From an uncultured Christensenellaceae bacterium (GTDB lineage Bacteria; Bacillota; Clostridia; Christensenellales; Pumilibacteraceae): a stretch of 10,088 nucleotides of DNA. Made by a program: the position numbers and the translations under genes. How positions within the stretch are numbered: position 1 is the stretch's first letter; every line of letters begins with the position of its first letter. Where the stretch lies: NCBI GenBank assembly GCA_910587455.1, contig CAJULK010000024.1:1-10088 (forward strand). Reading direction: 5' to 3'. The notes beneath the pieces were generated by a model. It saw only the letters and a program-made list of their open reading frames with translations, was not told the origin of the DNA and did no database searches. Below, in pieces: positions 6,265 through 10,088 of the stretch.

Positions 6265-7431
6265 TTAAAAACTCGCATTTAATACGGCGCGTATATCTTT
6301 TTCGTTCATGACTTTATATCCTCCGTCCATGACAAGCGTGCTTTTTACCATTCCGTCGAGCATGTCTTTTGTCGCGCCGAGTTCGGCAATACTCATTGCA
6401 AGCCCGATGTTCTTCATCCATTCTTCCATAGCCGACAGTCCTTCATATGCGATCTGCGTGTCCGTTTTTCCGAGGGGGTTTACGTTCCACACGTTTACGG
6501 CATAGCGCGCGAACTTTGCCGTTCCGTAAGGCAAGATATATTTGTAGTACGGCATAGTTACCGCGGCGAGCGTCATTCCGTGCGTTGCGTCGGTATGGGC
6601 GGCAACGGCTTGACCGAGCATGTGTACCATCCAATCCGTAGTTTTACCTTTTGCCACAAGCGTATTGAGCGCCCAAGTCGCAGTCCACATAATATTGCTT
6701 CGTGCCTCGTAATCGGCAGGGTTTTCGACGGCTGTATTTGCGCTGCGAATGAGCGACCGCAAAAGCCCTTCCATAATGTAATCGCTCGTGTTGTCGTCAG
6801 TTCCCGAAAAATACTGTTCGAGAATGTGCGACATTATATCGTAAATGCCCGAAATCATCTGATACTTGGGAACGGTAAACGTAAATTCGGGATTCAGGAT
6901 CGAAAACTTTGGAAACACATTTTCTCCGAAAACATGGCCTATTTTCAATTTTTGCGCATGATTGGTAATGACCGAGCCGCCGTTCATTTCGCTGCCCGTG
7001 CCGACCATTGTAAGCACGCAGCCTACGGGGATAATATTGCAAGTAACGTCATCGAAACGTATAAAATATTTTTCCCATGCGTCATCGTTGCAGTGCACGG
7101 AAACGGAAACGGCTTTTGCGTAGTCGCAAACCGAACCGCCGCCGACGGCAAGTATAAGATCGGCTTTTGCCGCCTTTGCGCGCTCGATGCCATCGTTCAG
7201 TTTTTCGACTGTCGGATTGGGCATAACGCCGGCGTCCTCGAAAATCTCTTTCCCGTTGGCTTTAAGAACGGAAACTACCTTATCGTAAATGCCGTTCTTT
7301 TTGATCGAGCCGCCGCCGTAGACGAGCAAAACGTTCTTGCCGTATTTGGGCAGTTCTTCGTTAAGACCGCCGAGCGCGTCTTGACCGAAGTAAAGTTTTG
7401 TGGGATTGCAGTAAGTGAAATTCCCCAACAT
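6265..7431 (-). CDS. Iron-containing alcohol dehydrogenase, YqhD/butanol dehydrogenase type
   Basis: 388 residues, full length for the family, cytosolic. These enzymes use NAD(P)H to reduce aldehydes to alcohols at a divalent metal (Fe, or Zn in YqhD). The N-terminal Rossmann-like half has FTYCNPTKLYFGQDAL (5-20), the glycine loop LLVYGGGSIKKNG (35-47) and LAVGGGSVCDYAKA (94-107). The metal ligands are all present: Asp198 and His202 in GIYDIMSHILEQYF, His270 in MVHMLGQ, and His284 in DATHGMT. The His found five positions into the YqhD HMIGH motif is Gln here (Gln274). The ATG at 7431 follows AAGGAG (7442-7447) by about 10 nt. It lies 67 bp after the acetyltransferase and 162 bp before the AKR fusion on the same strand. 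With an AKR downstream it mirrors E. coli yqhD-dkgA. A role in removing reactive aldehydes, or in fermentation, is inferred. Confidence 0.92.
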   Translation of the reverse strand: MLGNFTYCNPTKLYFGQDALGGLNEELPKYGKNVLLVYGGGSIKKNGIYDKVVSVLKANGKEIFEDAGVMPNPTVEKLNDGIERAKAAKADLILAVGGGSVCDYAKAVSVSVHCNDDAWEKYFIRFDDVTCNIIPVGCVLTMVGTGSEMNGGSVITNHAQKLKIGHVFGENVFPKFSILNPEFTFTVPKYQMISGIYDIMSHILEQYFSGTDDNTSDYIMEGLLRSLIRSANTAVENPADYEARSNIMWTATWALNTLVAKGKTTDWMVHMLGQAVAAHTDATHGMTLAAVTMPYYKYILPYGTAKFARYAVNVWNVNPLGKTDTQIAYEGLSAMEEWMKNIGLAMSIAELGATKDMLDGMVKSTLVMDGGYKVMNEKDIRAVLNASF

Positions 7432-7498
7432 GATGTCTTTCTCCTTATATCCGCTATTTTTATAAAATACGACCGGCCGAAGTTTCGCTCGCGCTTCG

Positions 7499-8068
7499 TT
7501 ACGACTCGATCCGTTTTATTATTCCGGCGGGAACGCCCGCAACCACGACGTTTGACGGCACGTCTTTCGTAACGACCGCGCCCGCGGCAATTATGGAATT
7601 ATCCCCGACGGTCACGCCCGAAAGTATAGTTGCGTGCGCGCCTATCCATACGAAGTTCCCGATCTTTACGGGCGCGAGCTTCATATTTCCGCGTTTGTTC
7701 GGACAAAGGTCATGATCGATCGTCGCAATTACTACCTGCTGCCCTATCAGCACGTTATCGCCGATTTCTATTCCGCCTTGGTCCTGAAAGCAACAGCCCG
7801 AATTGATAAAAACGTTTTTACCGACTTTGATGTTAGATCCGTAATCGGCATTGAACGGCGGGAATAATCCGAATCCACCGTCGACGCTTTGCCCCGTCAG
7901 CTCGGAAAACAGCTCGCGTATTTCTTCGGGCGATCGGTATTCGCTGTTCATTCGGACGGTTATCCGCCTCGCCCGCTTCGCCATTTCGTGCATGTGCAAG
8001 TGCATTTCGGAATAGGCGACGATATACGGTTGCTTTTGTATTTTTTGTTTGAATTCCGACGTATCCAT
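7499..8068 (-). CDS. Hexapeptide-repeat sugar O-acetyltransferase (maltose/galactoside acetyltransferase family)
   Basis: 189 residues, cytosolic, acting as a trimer in known members and moving an acetyl group from acetyl-CoA to a sugar hydroxyl. Residues 1-62 form the helical N-terminal region, which diverges from the usual maltose acetyltransferase start. The left-handed beta-helix begins near GSNIKVGKNVFINSGCCF (77-94) and continues with IEIGDNVLIGQQVVI (100-114). ATIDHD (115-120) contains the catalytic His119. The acetyl-CoA-binding coils are KIGNFVWIGAHATILSGV (135-152) and NSIIAAGAVVTKDVP (157-171). The ATG at 8068 has GGAG 5 nt upstream. It is the first gene of the minus-strand operon, with a near-consensus promoter at 8121-8093, divergent from lysR. 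Its physiological acceptor is unknown, and the link to the two reductases is only by position; similar acetyltransferases elsewhere are thought to discard excess sugars. Confidence 0.88.
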   Translation of the reverse strand: MDTSEFKQKIQKQPYIVAYSEMHLHMHEMAKRARRITVRMNSEYRSPEEIRELFSELTGQSVDGGFGLFPPFNADYGSNIKVGKNVFINSGCCFQDQGGIEIGDNVLIGQQVVIATIDHDLCPNKRGNMKLAPVKIGNFVWIGAHATILSGVTVGDNSIIAAGAVVTKDVPSNVVVAGVPAGIIKRIES

Positions 8069-8084
8069 AAAAACTCCGCGATCG

Positions 8085-8136
8085 ATACTTATATTTTATT
8101 TTTTCGAGCGCGATATGTCAAATACTTATATTTTAT
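8085..8136. repeat. Exact 15-bp direct repeat, candidate LysR-family binding sites
   Basis: ATACTTATATTTTAT occurs at 8085-8099 and again at 8122-8136, 37 bp apart start to start. Each copy fits ATAC-N7-TTAT and contains T-N11-A, close to the classic LysR-family box (ATAC-N7-GTAT). The first copy covers the -10 box of the operon promoter; the second lies immediately upstream of that promoter's -35 box, between the two divergent promoters. A regulatory role is inferred from position and exact repetition. Confidence 0.55.
8093..8121 (-). promoter_or_regulatory. Promoter of the acetyltransferase-ADH-AKR operon
   Basis: Read on the minus strand: TTGACA (8121-8116), 17 bp, TAAAAT (8098-8093). Transcription would start near 8086, giving a leader of about 18 nt before the ATG at 8068, just enough for the GGAG ribosome site. 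The -10 box lies inside the first copy of the 15-bp direct repeat. Confidence 0.75.
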
Positions 8137-8149
8137 GCCGAACCCATAA

Positions 8150-8178
8150 TTGACAAGCATACCTTTATGCTTTATACT
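8150..8178 (+). promoter_or_regulatory. Promoter of the LysR-type regulator gene
   Basis: TTGACA (8150-8155), 17 bp, TATACT (8173-8178): nearly consensus with ideal spacing. The start would fall near 8185, so the leader is only about 15 nt and the ribosome site AAAGGA (8185-8190) is at its very beginning. Back to back with the operon promoter, with 28 bp between the two -35 boxes. Confidence 0.75.
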
Positions 8179-8199
8179 GATAGCAAAGGACGGTGCGAT

Positions 8200-9075
8200 A
8201 TGGAACTTAGAGAACTTAAATACTTTTTGGCGGTTGCGCGAGAGCAAAGCATATCCAAGGCGGCGGAAGCATTATTCGTTACGCAGCCGAATTTATCTCG
8301 GCAAATGCAAAATCTCGAAAAGGAAATAGGCAAAACGCTGTTTATACGCGGAACCAAAAAAATAACGCTTACCGAAACGGGGCGGCTTCTTCGCAAACGC
8401 GCGGAAGAAATCATCCAACTGTACGATCAAACGGAAGCCGAACTCACTGCGCCCACAACCGATATAAGCGGCGATATTTATATAGGCGGCGGCGAAAGTT
8501 ACGTTATGGGACTGATAGCGAAAGCGGCGCGCGAAGTCCGAAAAGATCATCCCGACGTAAAATACCGTCTGTTCAGCGGCGACAGCGCAACGGTTTCCGA
8601 AAGGCTGGACAAAGGACTGATAGACTTCGGCATTTTTATCGAACCTTTTGATTTAAGCAAGTACGATTTTTTGAGACTGCCGCTGTGCGACACTTGGGGA
8701 GTGCTGATGCGCAAGGACAGTCCGCTTGCCGAAAAGGAATTTATTACGCCCGAAGATCTATGGGATAAACCGCTCATTCGTTCCCAGCAGTCTCTCGGCA
8801 AAAGCGCGGTCACCGATTGGTTTCAAAGAAGCACCGAAGAACTGAATATCGTAGCCACTTACAATCTTTTGTACAATGCGTCTTTGCTCGTAGAACAAGG
8901 ACTCGGGTATGCCGTCGGTTTGGATAAGATAATAAACACATCGGGCGATTCGCGCTTGTGTTTCAGACCGCTTTATCCCACACTTATATCGCATCTCGAT
9001 ATTGCGTGGAAAAAGTATCAGGTATTCCCGAAATGCGCCGAGATATTCTTAAAGCGCCTGCAAGAACTGATTTGA
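8200..9075 (+). CDS. LysR-type transcriptional regulator
   Basis: 291 residues, typical LysR length. Residues 1-60 are the winged helix-turn-helix: MELRELKYFLAVAREQSISK (1-20), then AAEALFVTQPNLSRQMQNLE (21-40) and GKTLFIRGTKKITLTETGR (44-62). A linker helix reaches about residue 85, and the effector-binding domain runs from about 92 (DIYIGGGESYVMGL) to the end, including the usual DFGIFIEPFD-type strand (136-145) and GLGYAVGLDK. The ATG at 8200 is supported by AAAGGA ending 9 nt upstream; the frame is open from 8167, but that upstream part overlaps the promoter. It is divergent from the acetyltransferase-ADH-AKR operon, which it most likely controls, perhaps with autorepression, through the repeats at 8085-8136. 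The inducer cannot be read from the sequence; an aldehyde, quinone or sugar-derived compound would fit the neighbours. Confidence 0.9.
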   Translation: MELRELKYFLAVAREQSISKAAEALFVTQPNLSRQMQNLEKEIGKTLFIRGTKKITLTETGRLLRKRAEEIIQLYDQTEAELTAPTTDISGDIYIGGGESYVMGLIAKAAREVRKDHPDVKYRLFSGDSATVSERLDKGLIDFGIFIEPFDLSKYDFLRLPLCDTWGVLMRKDSPLAEKEFITPEDLWDKPLIRSQQSLGKSAVTDWFQRSTEELNIVATYNLLYNASLLVEQGLGYAVGLDKIINTSGDSRLCFRPLYPTLISHLDIAWKKYQVFPKCAEIFLKRLQELI

Positions 9076-9080
9076 AAACG

Positions 9081-9118
9081 AAAATCGGACGGATTCCATT
9101 TGCGCCCGTCCGATTTTT
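9081..9118. terminator. Bidirectional rho-independent terminator between lysR and the hydrolase gene
   Basis: A perfect 12-bp stem (AAAATCGGACGG at 9081-9092 with CCGTCCGATTTT at 9106-9117) closes a 13-nt loop and is followed by a T-run within the stem end (9114-9118). The A-tract at its left gives a T-run on the minus strand. It lies 5 bp after the lysR stop and about 18 bp after the convergent hydrolase stop. Confidence 0.88.
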
Positions 9119-9135
9119 AATATTTAATCTTTGTA

Positions 9136-9897
9136 TTACAGAAAATCTTCGATTATTTTATTCGCAATTATAACGTTACGTTTTTTGAAGCCGTGCCCCG
9201 CCCCGTCTATTACGGACAGTTGGCAGTTTTTCATATGCCTAACGGCTTTTTCGGCATAGCCTATATCAACTATTTTGTCTTTGTTTCCGTGTATTATCAA
9301 TGCGGACGCTTCGATTTTTTCCATTACTTCGTAAACGTTGATATCGACAGCCGATTTGGGATATTCGGGCGAAAATCCGAACAGTTTGCATTTGAGCGTA
9401 TCATCGATATTTTCGGGATCGAATCGGATAAACAGCATTTTTCCGCGCCGAGCGTCATCGGGAATACACAAAGCAGGATAAAGTAAGATCAGTTTATCTA
9501 CTTGCCTTTCTGCGGCGATCAAACATGATACAAGCCCGCCTTGACTCTCTCCCATCAATATCAACTTCGATATATCCACATAATCGAGCGCGGAAACATA
9601 GTCTATCACGCACGACAGATCTTGCTTTTCCGTATCCAGCGACATGTCCCTAAATTTGCCGTCGCTTTTGCTCATCAGCCCGCCGCCGCAAAAATCATAA
9701 GCGAAAACTACGTAGCCTCGCTCGGCTAAATGTTCGGCATACATTTTAAGCCTTCTTTGATTTGAAAGAAATCCGTGACTGATAATTACGGGAATACCGT
9801 TGTCCGCATTATTGCGGTATTCAGTGCCGCTTACGGTAAACGCGCCTCTTTTACGGTTAAACACTGTTCGCTTTATTTGTTTACGTCTGCTATTCAA
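9136..9897 (-). CDS. Alpha/beta hydrolase, esterase-like
   Basis: 253 residues, a standard alpha/beta hydrolase length. VIISHGFLSNQ (37-47) carries the HG oxyanion-hole motif. GYVVFAYDFCGGG (61-73) is the strand before the next loop. LILMGESQGGLVS (112-124) holds the nucleophile elbow with Ser118. ALIIHGNKDKIV (199-210) supplies Asp207, and GAGHGF (232-237) supplies His235, so the catalytic triad is complete. A short cap lies around 143-190. The pattern resembles cinnamoyl/feruloyl and acyl esterases of gut Firmicutes, but the substrate cannot be decided. There is no signal peptide, though the first 17 residues are strongly basic. The start is TTG at 9897, the first possible one after an in-frame TAA; the ribosome site AAGGAG (9917-9912) is 13 nt away, longer than usual, so the start is less certain than for its neighbours. 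It is a single gene convergent with lysR. Confidence 0.85.
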   Translation of the reverse strand: MNSRRKQIKRTVFNRKRGAFTVSGTEYRNNADNGIPVIISHGFLSNQRRLKMYAEHLAERGYVVFAYDFCGGGLMSKSDGKFRDMSLDTEKQDLSCVIDYVSALDYVDISKLILMGESQGGLVSCLIAAERQVDKLILLYPALCIPDDARRGKMLFIRFDPENIDDTLKCKLFGFSPEYPKSAVDINVYEVMEKIEASALIIHGNKDKIVDIGYAEKAVRHMKNCQLSVIDGAGHGFKKRNVIIANKIIEDFL

Positions 9898-9925
9898 AAC
9901 TTATCGGTTACTCCTTTTATCTGTA

Positions 9926-9958
9926 GAAACGCCGCAAAATGATATTGCGTAGTGTTTC
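9926..9958. repeat. Two-part inverted repeat in the hydrolase leader
   Basis: GAAAC (9926-9930) pairs with GTTTC (9954-9958), and inside it CGCAA (9933-9937) pairs with TTGCG (9945-9949) around the loop AATGATA. It ends just upstream of the hydrolase ribosome site on the minus strand (9917-9912). It may be an operator or an mRNA hairpin; no family match is claimed. Confidence 0.4.
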
Positions 9959-9968
9959 CAAAACATCG

Positions 9969-9998
9969 AATATAACTCCGCTTGACAAATATCGTCAT
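9969..9998 (-). promoter_or_regulatory. Weak candidate promoter for the hydrolase gene
   Basis: Read on the minus strand: ATGACG (9998-9993), 18 bp, TATATT (9974-9969). The -10 is good and the -35 moderate. It would give a leader of about 65 nt containing the inverted repeat at 9926-9958. No better alternative is visible. Confidence 0.3.
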
Positions 9999-10009
9999 GA
10001 CTTTATAGC
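9982..10009 (+). promoter_or_regulatory. Possible plus-strand promoter reading out of the window
   Basis: TTGACA (9982-9987), 16 bp, TATAGC (10004-10009). The -35 is perfect and the -10 matches at TATA only. It points toward the T-box-like sequence beginning about 30 nt downstream, which gives it a plausible purpose. Confidence 0.4.
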
Positions 10010-10040
10010 CATCATATTGTTCTGCGAGCTTTTTTCGCCC

Positions 10041-10088
10041 CGAGAGACGGACGGAGGCGACGATTAAGAGAGCAGATTTTTAAGCTGT
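10041..10088 (+). promoter_or_regulatory. Possible start of a T-box leader (truncated by window edge)
   Basis: GGCGACGATTAAGAGAGC (10056-10073), then a short stem opening (CAGATTTTT), then AAGCTGT (10082-10088) resembles the beginning of T-box Stem I. There, AGAGAG(C/U) is followed by a helix whose far strand begins with a GCUGUGAG-type segment. CAG (10073-10075) can pair with CTG (10085-10087). T-boxes sense uncharged tRNA and control aminoacyl-tRNA synthetase or amino-acid genes. The specifier loop, the tRNA-acceptor bulge and the regulated gene lie outside the window, so this is pattern recognition from a fragment. Confidence 0.4.

Noticed and set aside
6252..6271. AT-only palindrome after the dehydrogenase stop as a terminator
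   Set aside because: The stem has no G-C pairs, so it is unlikely to end transcription, and the downstream fusion gene appears to belong to the same operon.
6580..7572. Plus-strand open frame of 330 codons
   Set aside because: Antisense to the iron-containing alcohol dehydrogenase, with no recognisable domain and no ribosome site.

Overview
The window looks like chromosomal DNA from a Gram-positive anaerobe of the Clostridia, probably an uncultured gut lineage. This is inferred from strong AGGAGG-type ribosome binding sites, occasional TTG starts, near-consensus sigma-A promoters with 16-18 bp spacers, lipoprotein signals, divergent InlB B-repeats with a GLUG-like beta-helix, and HxlR and LysR regulators. 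I cannot name a genus. There is no sign of prophage, transposon or CRISPR; the genes look resident.

Layout, left to right. Positions 1-269 hold the C-terminal end of an unrecognised protein on the plus strand. Positions 353-2758 (+) encode an 801-residue surface lipoprotein with three divergent InlB-type repeats and a long cysteine-studded beta-helix-like region. It ends at a strong bidirectional terminator (2767-2803) shared with the convergent minus-strand pair 3905-2939: an NTF2/lumazine-binding-like protein and a flavin reductase-family protein. That pair is transcribed divergently from an HxlR-family regulator (4052-4393, +). The two promoters lie almost on top of each other, with mirrored TTGACA boxes and a candidate HxlR operator.

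Positions 8068-4606 (-) form a probable three-gene operon: a hexapeptide sugar O-acetyltransferase, an iron-type alcohol dehydrogenase of the YqhD/butanol dehydrogenase class, and an unusual lipoprotein that fuses a flavodoxin domain to a complete aldo-keto reductase. A LysR-type regulator (8200-9075, +) is read divergently. The intergenic region holds two clean back-to-back promoters and an exact 15-bp direct repeat placed like a pair of LysR boxes. A bidirectional terminator separates lysR from a convergent alpha/beta hydrolase (9897-9136, -). The right edge (about 10041-10088, +) resembles the start of a T-box leader whose gene lies outside the window.

How it fits together: the ADH plus AKR pair beside its own regulator parallels the Escherichia coli yqhC-yqhD-dkgA aldehyde-response locus. 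The neighbouring HxlR/flavin reductase module is of the kind used for quinone, electrophile or thiol stress. The reading that 2.9-9.1 kb is a reductive detoxification region is inference. The most unusual single object is the flavodoxin-AKR lipoprotein, because it would place a nominally NADPH-dependent reductase outside the membrane.
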